64,000 nucleotides of DNA from Thunnus maccoyii (Eukaryota > Chordata > Actinopteri > Scombriformes > Scombridae): positions 7,638,501 to 7,702,500 of the forward strand of contig NC_056539.1 in assembly GCF_910596095.1 (NCBI RefSeq). Reading direction: 5' to 3'. The position numbers and the translations under genes were made by a program. This document shows positions 54,001 through 64,000 of the stretch, piece after piece (within the stretch, counting starts at the first letter, position 1; the number at the start of each line of letters is the position of its first letter). The notes beneath the pieces were generated by a model. It was not told the origin of the DNA. It saw only the letters and a list, made by a program, of their open reading frames with translations, and did not search any database.

Positions 54001-56495
54001 AGTCTTACTGCCTGAAACACAGCAAGTCCAAATCTGGTGAAGCTGGCCTGAGCCCAGCTCGCTCTAAACCGTCCGGTGAGTCGGTGAAGGTGGGCCAGCG
54101 GGCGCAGAGACTACAGGAGCTGGAGGAGGAGTTCTTCACTCTAATCCAGCTGGGAGAACTGGCCCGGGCCCTCGGACTCTCTGAGCACCTGGCAGACTTC
54201 ATCTATCAGTACTGGAAGCTGAAGAGGAAAGCTAACTTTAACAAAGCTCTGCTGCCTCCTAAAGAGGAGGAGGAGAATCTGGTGCTGCAGCCTCAGGAGG
54301 ACACCATCCACACACGCATGCGGATGTTCATGCACCTGCGACAGGATTTAGAGAGGGTAGGTGCTTCTTTTTTTTTTTTTTTTTACACTGCAGTGTGTGA
54401 GTCTTTACTGCTGAGTCTTGTTTTTTTTTCTATTTACAGAGCAAGTGCAGAGCATTTTGCAGAATTTCATAGTTTCACCGTGTTTGATAACTTAATTTTA
54501 TTCATGATATGATGATGATTGCTTAGTGGGCATTCTTTACGCCAGAGATTCTGTGTGTTAGAATTCACAATTTGGCCTGTAAACTCAAATTAGTGAGATA
54601 ACTGTGGTGCTTCTGCTCCTCGATTCACGTTCTAGTTTGAGTTTAACACATTCTTACTATATTTCAAACATATTCAATGTGTTTACATTAATAATTCTCA
54701 GAAATCTCCTGTGAACCACTGAGCAGATAAATCCAACCCAGGCATTTTTTATTTGGGTCTGTTGGGCCGAGACCCAGGGGTGTGTATGTGTGTGTGTTAG
54801 TGTTAGAGATGCACCGATACTGATATTGGATATTGGTTTGATACTGACTCAAATAGCTGGATCAGGTACTCTGCATTGGCTGATACCCAAAGCCCAGGTA
54901 TCGGTATCAGGACTGAAAAAGTTGGATCGGTGCATCCCTAGTGTGTATGTGTGTGTATGTGTGTGTTACTGTTTTACAACATGGAATCACTGTAAATCAA
55001 ATCTCTACAAATCAATCCACACACATCAGCAGAAAAACTCTGCAGGGGCTGGAAGGCTTGTGAAGGTAGACCGTAAAATGGACGGTAGAAACTAGAAATA
55101 TGCTGAAGGGAAAACCTGCTGCAGTCTGTAAGAGAACTACTACACAGGAAAAGATTTACATTTACTTTCCAGCAAGACAAACGACCCCGTAAAGACATAA
55201 AGCCGAAGCAAGGCAGGAACAGCTTCAAAACGACACTGTTAATGTCCTCAAGTGGCCAAGTCAGAGTCCAGATCTCAAACCAGTCCAAGATTTATGGAAG
55301 AAAAACTGAAGAAGTCTCAAATATGTATACTGTCAGAACAGCTTAGAAATAAAATGATGAATCAGTATTACTATCATTTTTAAATTGACACCATTTTTTC
55401 ATTCTGCAGGTGAGGAACTTGTGCTACATGGTGAGCCGGCGGGAGAAGCTGAAGCTGTTGCAGAGTAAAGCTCAGGAGCAGATGTTCAACTTGCACGTGA
55501 AGCTCTTAAACCAGGAACTCTCTGCTGGTGAGACCATCTGTTGTGTTTCAGCTTGCCGGTCACTTTGTCACCACAAGCACACATTTTACTATTATAACAG
55601 ATGATTCTGATGATATTCTGGCTTTTTTTAGTAATGTTAGTAACATGTTTGTGTTTCTTTGTGGGAAGGTCTTCCTGCTTCATTTCCTGTGGAGGGTATG
55701 CTGTTTCGTCCTCCTCCGAGGATAACTCTCAAGCTGAAAATGCCCAAAGCCTCCAGTCTTGGAAATGGGAATCCCAGTTCCAAATCTGGTAATGGGCCGC
55801 TCTGCCCGGACAACAGTGGGAACGTTACTGACCATGCTGGTGAAGGGTTAGGTCAGGGGAAGCCTCAGCTGCACAGTCGTAGCCGGAGAGAGGAGCGCCC
55901 CAATGGCCGGCTGTCTGCCTCAAGCCACTCCAGCAGCTCGGCGTTACTGGTTAAACCCACCGGGAAACCGTTAGCCCTGCACGCCGCGCTCCACGGGCAC
56001 TCGTCCAACAGCAATGGCAAACTTGACCAAGAGCGAGCCAAATCTAACGGTCTCTTAGAGAAGTTTGTGGCTCAGAAGGATAGTTCTTGCCAGACACCCA
56101 GCAACCAGGACGCTTCAAACGAGGCTTTGGACAAGAGCAGCTTTCGCAAGTCTGCCATGGAGCACTTTGGCAGATCCTTCAAAGAGGCGACTATTAACTT
56201 AGTACGGACCACAGAGGACCTGCGGGCCTCAGACAAACTGTCCCGTAAGGGCTCAGCCAAGGAGAGACTATGGGTTAAGCCCGTATCTGAACACAAAGCA
56301 AAAAGCACGCGCTCGTACCAGGACAGTGACGGATACTGTCCTGACCTGGAGCTCAGTGACTCAGAGCCAGAGGCCAAAGGGAGGCACCGGCGGCAGGTCG
56401 GGCTGCCACAGCCAGACGCTCCGAGGCGGGACTGTCAGAAAGGGATCAGTAGAGGGAAGCAGTCGCTGGGCTCCAGACACCCTATGCAGAGGTGA
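50895..56495 (+). CDS. jade3: JADE3 (PHF16), PHD-finger scaffold of the HBO1 acetyltransferase complex
   Basis: JADE proteins tether HBO1 (KAT7), ING4/5 and MEAF6 to chromatin and direct acetylation towards histone H4. Ten coding exons (50895-50943, 51051-51133, 51219-51376, 51483-51673, 51869-52080, 52353-52520, 52620-52736, 53898-54356, 55410-55527, 55669-56495) give 793 residues (human about 823). The order is: Ser-rich start [20 protein letters not shown]-like N-terminal region with [18 protein letters not shown] finger from about residue 205 ([20 protein letters not shown]), then the extended PHD with [33 protein letters not shown] and [10 protein letters not shown], then [17 protein letters not shown], and a long Ser/Lys-rich tail with [13 protein letters not shown], ending HPMQR as in human. 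The match and tail separate JADE3 from JADE1/2. The last intron ends in a weak AAG acceptor. Confidence 0.96.
50979..51010. repeat. (TA)n microsatellite
   Basis: About 15 TA units in the first coding intron of jade3. Confidence 0.85.
53400..53615. repeat. Palindromic GTTAGC family, right-hand copy
   Basis: ATAAGGTGTTAATTAGTGAGCTT, GCTGGCTAGTTG and TTTCCCAAAATGTCAAACTA match the family. In a jade3 intron. Confidence 0.55.
54804..54941. mobile_element. Short MITE with GATGCACCGAT termini
   Basis: TAGAGATGCACCGATAC and GGATCGGTGCATCCCTAG are inverted ends of a 138-bp element. It sits within a GT microsatellite, so a target duplication cannot be read. jade3 intron. Confidence 0.7.
55050..55320 (+). 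mobile_element. Decayed Tc1/mariner-type transposase fragment
   Basis: AAGTGGCCAAGTCAGAGTCC then AGATCTCAAACCAGTCCAAG reads as [10 protein letters not shown] in one frame, the hallmark near the catalytic DDE region of Tc1-like transposases. The frame is broken and surrounding conservation is poor. Confidence 0.45.
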
Positions 56496-57388
56496 CAGCT
56501 GTTTGTCGACTCCACCCACTGCCGCTGTTCTCTGCGCACTCTCTGGCAGTCTTCCTAAGTGCCAGGCCGTCTCTCTGAACACGTCTCCATCAGGGACCAG
56601 ATCAAGCCACAGTGCCAACGGCTGTACACATGAAGCAGAAGTTACAGGAGGAGAAGATGCATGAAGGATATTGTCGTCAAGTAGCGTGTCAGTGTTAGTT
56701 TGAGAGGAACAAATATGTCAGTCTTCTGAGATTATCATTCCTGCCTTTCATTTGTGGCTAGCGTTACATTTGTACTCTGCACAACTTTGTATTAAACAGC
56801 CCTGTTCCCCTACAAACAGGTTTAATTTGCCTTTTGACTAAAACATTTGTACGTACGACGTTGAAATTGGCGTGTAAATAACATGTAACTGAATCACAAA
56901 TGTTCCACTCTATCGATGCTTCAACATCACTGCGGCCACAAATTAAACTGACATGCCAGATGGAAGTGAATCCTAGCATCTCCTGCACCTGTTTGTTGCA
57001 CACTGTCTGTTACAGTTAACCAGTTTACCCACAGCTGATAACCCAGCTCGATGAACCTTTTTATATTTGTAATACAGTAGTGGAGTCTTTTTTTTTTTTT
57101 TAAAACATGCCTTTTGTGTGTAGGAATGCAGTTTTCTCAATATTAGTACCATAAGGTTTGCAGGTATGTGGTGTCCTGGTTAGATTTAAGGATCATGTGA
57201 AGATTCAAGAATAGGAAGAAATATGTTTTAAGAAATTATAACATTCCCCGACGTATCCTTCAGTAACTGGATGCGTAAAGGCAAAGACTCAGATCGTCAC
57301 ACGATGAGCCTTCATTTTCACAGACTATTATTTGAAAATGAACTTTCATATTTGCAGTCTTTGCTTTTAATTGTTTCCCTGATTTGAT

Positions 57389-57394
57389 AATAAA
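57389..57394 (+). promoter_or_regulatory. jade3: Candidate poly(A) signal for jade3
   Basis: AATAAA about 900 bases after the stop. A second AATAAA is at 58393-58398. Confidence 0.35.
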
Positions 57395-58907
57395 CAACCT
57401 GGCACGGCTGGGTCACTAGGGCTGGATATTGTTATAATTTTTTTGATACAGATGCCAATTCAATTACTTTGCCAAGTAAGAAATCCATTTTTATTTCATT
57501 AAACCAAAAAGGCCGAACTTCTCAAATGCAAGTCTTTAATTGTGTCTTAATACAAACAGCTCTACAAGAATTTTGCCTAAATAGAATATATCATGAAATT
57601 AACAAAATTGTGATTTGAAGTCATCTGACCAGCGTTTGGTGTGAGTTTTCACTGATTTGTCATCCACATTTCAGTTGGTTGGTGCTTAAAGAGTATAGTA
57701 CTGTTGTAGTTTCATAAATAGTGCAAATATTCACATAGAATTACTTTAGAGCATCTTCCAGTGCACACTTAACAGTCATAAAACCCTGAACACAGACCCT
57801 CAACCTCAGCTGACCACTCAGAACAAGACAAATGAGGTCAGAGAAGGCAGACGATATCCAATCTGTTGCCTCGCTAGTCTAGACTGGTGAAAGCAGACAG
57901 AGGTGGCACCACTACAAGCCTCTAAAAAGCAGCACTACATACATTTTTATGAGCCAGAAATGTCACGCCAAAGTCAAACGTGGCTGTCACGCCTGACCTA
58001 CATCACTGTAACCATTTTACAAATGCACGCTCTACGTTACACATGCTGCGATGGAGGGTTTGTGGTTACTGAGTGGTCACTCTGCTAAGAACTGGTCAGG
58101 GGAATCACTAAGTAGAGCATTGCAGTCAACTGTGCACCCCCCTACCCCCACCCCGTGCAGCATGAATGAACACTGTCTGATGCATTTTTGTTCTGTTTGG
58201 ACTTTTCAACTTTTATTTATGTTGCGTGATTGGCCAATGACAGCCAACGACAAACACTGTTCTGGACTGAAGTTGGTTGTAAATGGCTAAAACAGGTGCA
58301 CACACTGAATCATGTTTTACAGTGAAATGATAAGGACCCAGATATGCATTTCCACATACGGTATGTTTCTCCTTTGGAAAGTACGTTTTAAAAATAAACT
58401 TTTAAAATTAAAATTGTGCTCTTTGTGTGGATAGATGATGGGCAGTTTTAGGGAAGACCTTGGCATATAAAACTATTTAAAGCTGTAAATAGCAATAAGG
58501 TCTTAGTCAAAATTTTGCAGCGCCAAATATTTTGTTTTTGTTTGCGGGAAGGTAGTATTAGTAGGAGGGAGGACATAAAGAATGAATGAAAACTGGCAAA
58601 AACAGTAACCTACTTAAAACAATGCCAACCATTTCATTCTTTGTATCAATTATTTGGATGGAAAGCTAGATGGCAGCATTGCTACACTCTAATCTACCAA
58701 AACCATCACTGTACACAGCTTGTTTTAAGTCAGCGAGGCTGTTTTCAGTATATGTGCGCAGGCCTGTCTCGCAGCAGACATGTTGCCCTTGTACAGCAGG
58801 GAAAGCACAGACGCAACTAATAACATTAATTAATAATGGCTGTACTCAGTGTCTGTGTGTAAACGTGGCAGCATGAAGAATACCAAGAGCCTGTAAGCAG
58901 CATACCT

Positions 58908-58965
58908 AAATGGAATGCAGCCATCATTAATTTTACATGGTTTAACCGCTACGATATGTGAAAAA
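58908..58965 (+). repeat. Third copy of the TAAATGGAAT..CAGCCAT repeat, partial
   Basis: TAAATGGAATGCAGCCATCA followed by TTAATTTTACATGG. Related to the copies at 1089 and 4019. Confidence 0.4.
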
Positions 58966-59413
58966 GGCCTTTACAGTGAGACGTACAGAAGGGAAAGCTG
59001 TTGTGGTTAAATCTAAAGTCAGCAAGGCACTGAAGCAGTTTGTCTAGTTTGCTTCACTATGTTGGTTAGTGCTGTTTCAGAGTTTATTGACCTGCTGAAG
59101 AAGCTGAGAAAGACCTGACCAACCAAATTATCACAAGCAAACAGACGACTTAATCAATGTCCTCTCTGGAAGCCCATTTTAGTGCAAAGGTCAACTCTCG
59201 CCTCAATTTAAACTTTGAGGTACATTTCAAGGCATTTTAAGAATCACTGTGTAATGTGTGGCAGCAGTTTTGAGCAGTCGAAAAACACATATGAACATCT
59301 GAAAGATAGTTGGTATATAGGATGAAAAGGGTGATACTGCCTGTACACATCTCACTCACATTTTACAGAATGGACAACCACCTTTCTTCTCAGACAGACT
59401 TCATGATGTAGGT

Positions 59414-59941
59414 CAGCAGTTCCTAATCTTTTGGTTTGTGGCCTTTCAAAGCAAAGCAACGTGTTATTAAGACCTCTTGTCACAGGTTACATATGTCCAA
59501 GTCACGAGCTGTTCAGTTCAATAAGCAATGTTTCCTTTTCAGATTGTTTAATTTGAATTTAGAGACCTCCAATGTTTCACAATGGATGAGAAGGTAGCCT
59601 GTGGAGTTTTTCACCACTAGCAGCACTACAGAGCAATATTTTCATGAGTGTATCCTCCTTTTGTTTTTATTATTCACAAGTAGTAGGACACATGCGTGTG
59701 AGCACACTGTTGACAAAGTACACATTCCTGCTGCCAGTTTCACCACAGTGGTGGTAAGAAACGCAAAAAAAAACTTAGCAATGTGCCCACAAAGGCAAGG
59801 AAGAAGGAGACTGTAAGCTAGCTAACATGGATGTAAACATTGGGTGTTTTAATACACTAAATGTAAACATAACTCCACAGGGCAGCTTTAATTATCTGGT
59901 GACCCCTGGGAGGGTCCCAAACCCCAGGTTGGGAACCACAG
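59414..59941. mobile_element. hAT-like element with CAGTGGTTCCCAA-type ends
   Basis: CAGCAGTTCCTAATCTTTTG on the left and CCAGGTTGGGAACCACAG on the right are inverted and resemble the ends of the 61173 element. No clear target duplication. Confidence 0.5.
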
Positions 59942-60559
59942 ACCTTTTTCAAAAAAAGAAAAAAAAAAAGAAAATTTAAAATCCAATCAATCAATACTGG
60001 ACCAATACTTGTATATATATATAGTATGTTGTACTTTTGGCCACACCCCATCAGTGACGTAAACCAGGTGTGGGAAAACACCTGCTGAGACACGTACAGG
60101 TGTGGGCAGAGCTACAGTGTGTCTGGGAGTTTAAGGAGTTTCCAGCCAGACATCAGCATCACTGTTGTGTCCTGTCTGGTTCAACACGGAACTCTCATCT
60201 CAACATTTCAGCGGGCTCTTTAAGAAGAGAGCCTCTCTACATCTGCTGATCTGTCAGCAGGCGCGGTGCCGCCGCCCGTCCTCCCCGCACATCCCGCATC
60301 ACCGCAGGGCACAGAGGGGACCCACTTTGTGTTCATGCACATGAGCAGCCAGCAGATCGCACGTGGATAATCGATCAGTTCATCGCTATGGCTGATCAAT
60401 AATTGAACTCAAAATGCGCCGGGCCCACCGTCTTCGCCATCCCGGGCTATGCAGGTGTAAAAGGTAACTAGACGGAGCTGCTGGGGAGCGACACGGCCAC
60501 GCTTTATCTCCTGGACCTCATCATGCATGTTTTATGTACAGCCATGACATTTTTTAAAG

Positions 60560-60688
60560 CGTTGGGATGGACGACTTCCTCTGGCACACGTCTTTAATTG
60601 TAGTCATCATCGTGTTTGTCCTGTGTGGTGGTTTGTCTGGTTCAGCTGGTTTGGCGACTGGAGGAAGCTGCAGCAGCAGTTTGATCAA
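60560..60688 (+). other. plcxd1: Probable plcxd1 leader exon with an upstream ORF
   Basis: Ends CAA followed by a strong GTAAGT donor at 60689. An ATG at 60567 in good context (GGGATGG) opens a frame with a hydrophobic stretch (SLIVVIIVFVLC). Spliced to 61776 it would run past the plcxd1 ATG out of frame. Confidence 0.35.
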
Positions 60689-60898
60689 GTAAGTGTGATA
60701 TTAACTGGACACATGACTGAGTGTGATAGTGAACACGATGCACAAGTTTCTATACATGCACATCTATTTGAATTAACCCTCCATACAAACAAGACTGCCC
60801 TCATGTAGTTTCAGTTGAACACAATAGCAGCTTCCGGATCTGGAAACATAATGTAGAGATCTCACTTCTACAAGCGCTCTATAGGCTACCATTAAATG

Positions 60899-61745
60899 CA
60901 GTGCTGGAAAGTAACGGAGTACATTTACTCAAGTACTGTACTTAAGTACAATTTTGAGGTACTTTACTTGAGTATTTCCATTTGATGCTACTTTATACTT
61001 CCACACCACCACATTTCAGAGGAAAATATTGTACTTTCTACATTTACATTACATTTATTACATTATTTACACTACATTTATTTGACAGCTTTAGTTACTT
61101 TTCAGATGAAGATTTGACACAAATGATAATATCACAAGCTTTTAAAATACAACATACTGTTAAAGATGAAACCAGTGGTTTCCAAACTTTTTGGCTTTTG
61201 ACGTCTTACAAAAAGCAGTGTGTAGTCGGGGTCATATTTCAGATATCTATGAGTTGTTAACAGCTCCACCAAATAGTGATTTTTCCCTCTAAACATCTCA
61301 CATGGTTTCATTTCAAAAACTGTTCAAATGATCCAAAGTTTCAACAAAAATCAAAGATTAGAGAAAAAGTCCAAACACTGAACACAGATTTGTGTATCAG
61401 AACTTTGTTTTATCTTCTTTTCTCTCCCATTAATCATCTCACGACCCCTCAGATTTATCTGGTGACCCTTTGGAGGGGCCCGACCCCTAGGTTGGGAACC
61501 ACTGGACTAAAATAGCTAAATGTATATAAAGTAGTTGAAACTAGCTCCACCTCCAGCAGCTACAACAGTAACACGCTGCTCTAACACTGATGCTTCACTA
61601 TTAATAATCTAATGATGTCATATATAATAATATCAGTCAGAGAGACCAAACCACTACTTTTACTGCAATACTTTAATTACATAAAACTGATAATACTTAT
61701 GTACTTTTATTTAAATAAGGGATCTGAGTACTTCTTCCACCACTG
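60899..61745. mobile_element. hAT-like element with perfect 8-bp target duplication, carrying a nested insertion
   Basis: Left end CAGTGCTGGAAAGTAACGGA, right end AGTACTTCTTCCACCACTG. ATTAAATG flanks both sides (60891-60898 and 61746-61753). The body has the typical CTCAAGTACTGTACTTAAGT run. It is 847 bp long, but a second element at 61173-61504 accounts for about 340 bp. No transposase frame. Confidence 0.88.
61173..61504. mobile_element. Nested hAT-like element
   Basis: Ends CAGTGGTTTCCAAACTTTTT and CCCTAGGTTGGGAACCACTG. Flanks GATGAAAC (61165-61172) and GACTAAAA (61505-61512) look like a decayed 8-bp target duplication. It lies wholly inside the 60899-61745 element, so it is the younger insertion. 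Confidence 0.8.
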
Positions 61746-61790
61746 ATTAAATGTGTGTTCACTGACGGGCTGCAGACGCCGGAGCTCAGA

Positions 61791-64000
61791 ATGTCCTCGG
61801 TTGTGGTGTCCGGAGTGAGAGAGCTGAGACTGGGAGAGCTGCCCATGGACAGCTGGATGACTCACCTGCCGTGCGCTCTGTGGGACATCCCTCTGTACCA
61901 CCTGGCCATCCCAGGTAGGCTGACGTTAGCTGTTGGTAGTTGCATTATGTCTAGACCATCCTAGATGTTAATGCATATAATAATAATTAGATGTCTTATG
62001 ATGATTGTATTGATCTTCTCTCCACTCAGGCAGCCACAATGCGATTACTTACTGTCTGGATATGAATGACAGATCCCCTGTTGACCTCACCCAGCCAGAC
62101 ATGCTTCAAAAGCTGGATAAATACATGAAGCCCCTTATTCGCCCCTTTGTGTACAAATGGGCAAAAACCCAGGTAATAAATCACAAAAAAAGCCATACAA
62201 GTTACTCTTTGTTAATAAAAATGGATTCAATAATATTTTATGCTGTGTCTTGTAATGTATTCTGCATTCTGTGTCTCGCAGGACTACTCTATAAAGCAGC
62301 AGCTGGACTGTGGGGTCAGATACTGTGACCTGAGAATTGCACACAGACCCAATGACAGCTCCACAGATCTGTACTTCTACCACGGTGTTTACACCACACT
62401 CACTGTGGAGGTGAAGTAATGGCACACAGACACAAATGTCCACAAGATGTTTCCACACTGAGAGTTATGCTCCTGTAAAGACCCATCTGCACTGAGAACA
62501 ATAACCAGAAAGATAAACTTAAAGAACAACAACACACTCATTCTCCAGTGAGATATTAAATCCTCCTGTCTCTGCTCTTTATTGTGCTCAAAAAATCAGC
62601 ATTATGGTCGCAATTGTGGATGTTTATATTTTATTGTAGTGGGAATACAGCCATTTTATTTAGAGTCCTGTTCTTCAGCCCTTTTCTTAAACACACCTTA
62701 ACACATCAATTCTTTGGCAAGTATGAAAGAGTATTAGATGCTCTAGAAAATTATCCGCTTAGGAATTCATCAGATTTCTGTAAATCTTTCACCACGCTTG
62801 ATGCTTTTCACCTAAGCAACGTTATCTGTGATGCTACAAAGAAATAATGCAGAAAATATAAAGCATTTCTAAGACACTTCTGTTGTACTCAACATATCTG
62901 CAAGAAGAATAAGAATGCTCTTCACTCACCTCTACTCTCCAGCAGAGCTGCCAGGTGGTGAGTGGGAAAAAAAACTTCTTTATCCAGAGCAGATCTGGCA
63001 GATCGAACACACTTGACACGCTCCATTAGTAAACCCATGTATGAAAGCCAAAAATCACGTCCTACCACCTAATGGATCCTGGCATTATATGTCGCCAGTT
63101 ATCATTTGTGCAAAGCTGTAAATTTTTTACTAGATGGCGTCCTGCTGTAAACTGAATGGCATCTTGTGTTTTCCTTTATAGACTGTTCTTATTGAGATAA
63201 GAGAGTGGCTGGACGCTCATCCCAGAGAAGTGGTCATCCTCTCCTTCAGCCACTTCCTCGGCCTGAGCCAGGAGCTCCACATGAGGCTGCTCAGAACCAT
63301 ACGCAACATATTCACCTCCAAGCTCTGTCCCAAAATGGTATGGCTTCTCTTGGCGATGTTCTATATTTTTCATATTGTCAATAAATCCCATGAAAAGACT
63401 TAAATAAACAATAAATTTATCCTAACAAGTATTGTATGTATAGCCAAAGACTGATATATCCTGTTCCACTGTGCCATAGAGCTCCATTGTTGTCCAACAA
63501 ATGAAACACACTGTAAATTCTAGTTTATTTTAGCTAATCTATCAAATGTGTATTAATCCGCAGCTGAAAATAGTCCCCAACAAATGCACTATTTACTTCT
63601 GTTTGAGTAATATTTGCCAAAAACTACAATGCCCAACTGAAACTACTATGATAATGACCCATTTTTAAAGATTTACATCACAAGATTTCATCCTACTTCA
63701 ATAGGAACAAACATAGTCTGGAGAAGTCTGAAAGCATTGAGAGACAGAGACGGTTTATGTCTTTTCATGGGGTTTTTTGACAGTAAGAATAACACAAGCC
63801 TCGTCCTTTAAATTATAATAAAAAAATCATCAAAAAATGCAACTCAGCCCATTATTCTTTTGATTTCAGGAAGTGTTAAGTCTTCGAAACCTCTGGGCTT
63901 TAGGCTACCAAGTGATTGTGTCCTATGAACACAACATTGTCAGCTATCACAGTGACCTGTGGCCACATATTCCTTACTGGTGGGCCAACAAATGCAAAGC
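61791..64000 (+). CDS. plcxd1: PI-PLC X domain-containing protein, PLCXD1-like, 3' end missing
   Basis: PLCXD proteins are small cytosolic enzymes built of the phospholipase C X-box alone, thought to cleave phosphoinositides. Five exons are in the window: 61791-61914, 62030-62172, 62282-62410, 63182-63337 and 63870 onward, giving about 227 residues before the edge. The sequence has WMTHLPCALWDIPLYHLAIP, then GSHNAITYCLD with the first catalytic His, CGVRYCDLRIAH with the conserved Arg/Asp, LYFYHGVYTT with the second His, REWLDAHPREVVILSFSHF, and WALGYQVIVSYEH then WPHIPYWWANK. The pattern is closer to human PLCXD1 (LWDVPLHHLSIPG, TYCL) than to PLCXD2 or PLCXD3. Asn follows the first catalytic His where human PLCXD proteins have Asp. 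The start ATG at 61791 sits 15 nt into the exon, after acceptor CTGCAG at 61770-61775. The frame is open further upstream but holds no ATG. Confidence 0.87.

Larger units (their letters stand above)
56496..61790. other. Intergenic region jade3 / plcxd1
   Basis: jade3 3' UTR, a diverged repeat copy at 58908, hAT-like elements from 59414 on, a GC-rich island at about 60240-60470 and a probable plcxd1 leader exon. No complete extra gene was seen. Confidence 0.6.

Overview
The window is vertebrate nuclear DNA, almost certainly from a spiny-rayed teleost fish. The genes are split into many small GT-AG exons, the proteins align closely with human orthologues, and the introns and spacers are full of short non-autonomous DNA transposons and microsatellites of the kind common in percomorph fish. 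There is no prokaryotic operon, CRISPR array or phage signal.

Six protein-coding genes are supported. From left to right they are tubgcp5 (minus, 1261-8155, last exons outside the window), chst7 (plus, 9938-11206, one coding exon), slc9a7 (minus, 19290-38283, 16 exons), rp2 (plus, 41950-46096, 5 exons), jade3/phf16 (plus, 50895-56495, 10 coding exons) and a PI-PLC X-domain gene, best match plcxd1 (plus, from 61791, cut by the right edge). I rebuilt exon boundaries by hand. The exon sums are in frame for tubgcp5 (888 codons so far), slc9a7 (697 codons including stop), rp2 (372) and jade3 (794), which supports the models. As I recall it, chst7(+) - slc9a7(-) - rp2(+) - jade3(+) is also the order and orientation on human Xp11, so this looks like a conserved block. 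tubgcp5 on the left and plcxd1 on the right come from elsewhere in the human map and mark lineage breakpoints.

The genes do not form one pathway. They act in microtubule nucleation (tubgcp5), sulfation of Golgi glycans (chst7), ion and pH balance of the trans-Golgi/endosomes (slc9a7), ciliary lipoprotein traffic through ARL3 (rp2), histone acetylation with HBO1 (jade3) and phosphoinositide hydrolysis (plcxd1).

The most unusual signal is in slc9a7, where three introns carry minor-spliceosome (U12) signatures. One is an AT-AC intron and two are GT-AG introns with the GTATCCTT donor; all have a matching branch-site motif. The transposon record is also sharp. Several hAT-like MITEs have perfect 8-bp target-site duplications. 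One 847-bp element just upstream of the first plcxd1 coding exon carries a second hAT-like element nested inside it. A long fold-back element interrupts a diverged tandem repeat downstream of chst7.

Spacers: 1-1260 (tubgcp5 3' intron), 8156-9937 (divergent promoters), 11207-19289 (convergent 3' ends, repeats), 38284-41949 (head-to-head promoters of slc9a7 and rp2), 46097-50894 (rp2 3' end and jade3 5' exons), 56496-61790 (jade3 3' end and plcxd1 5' region).
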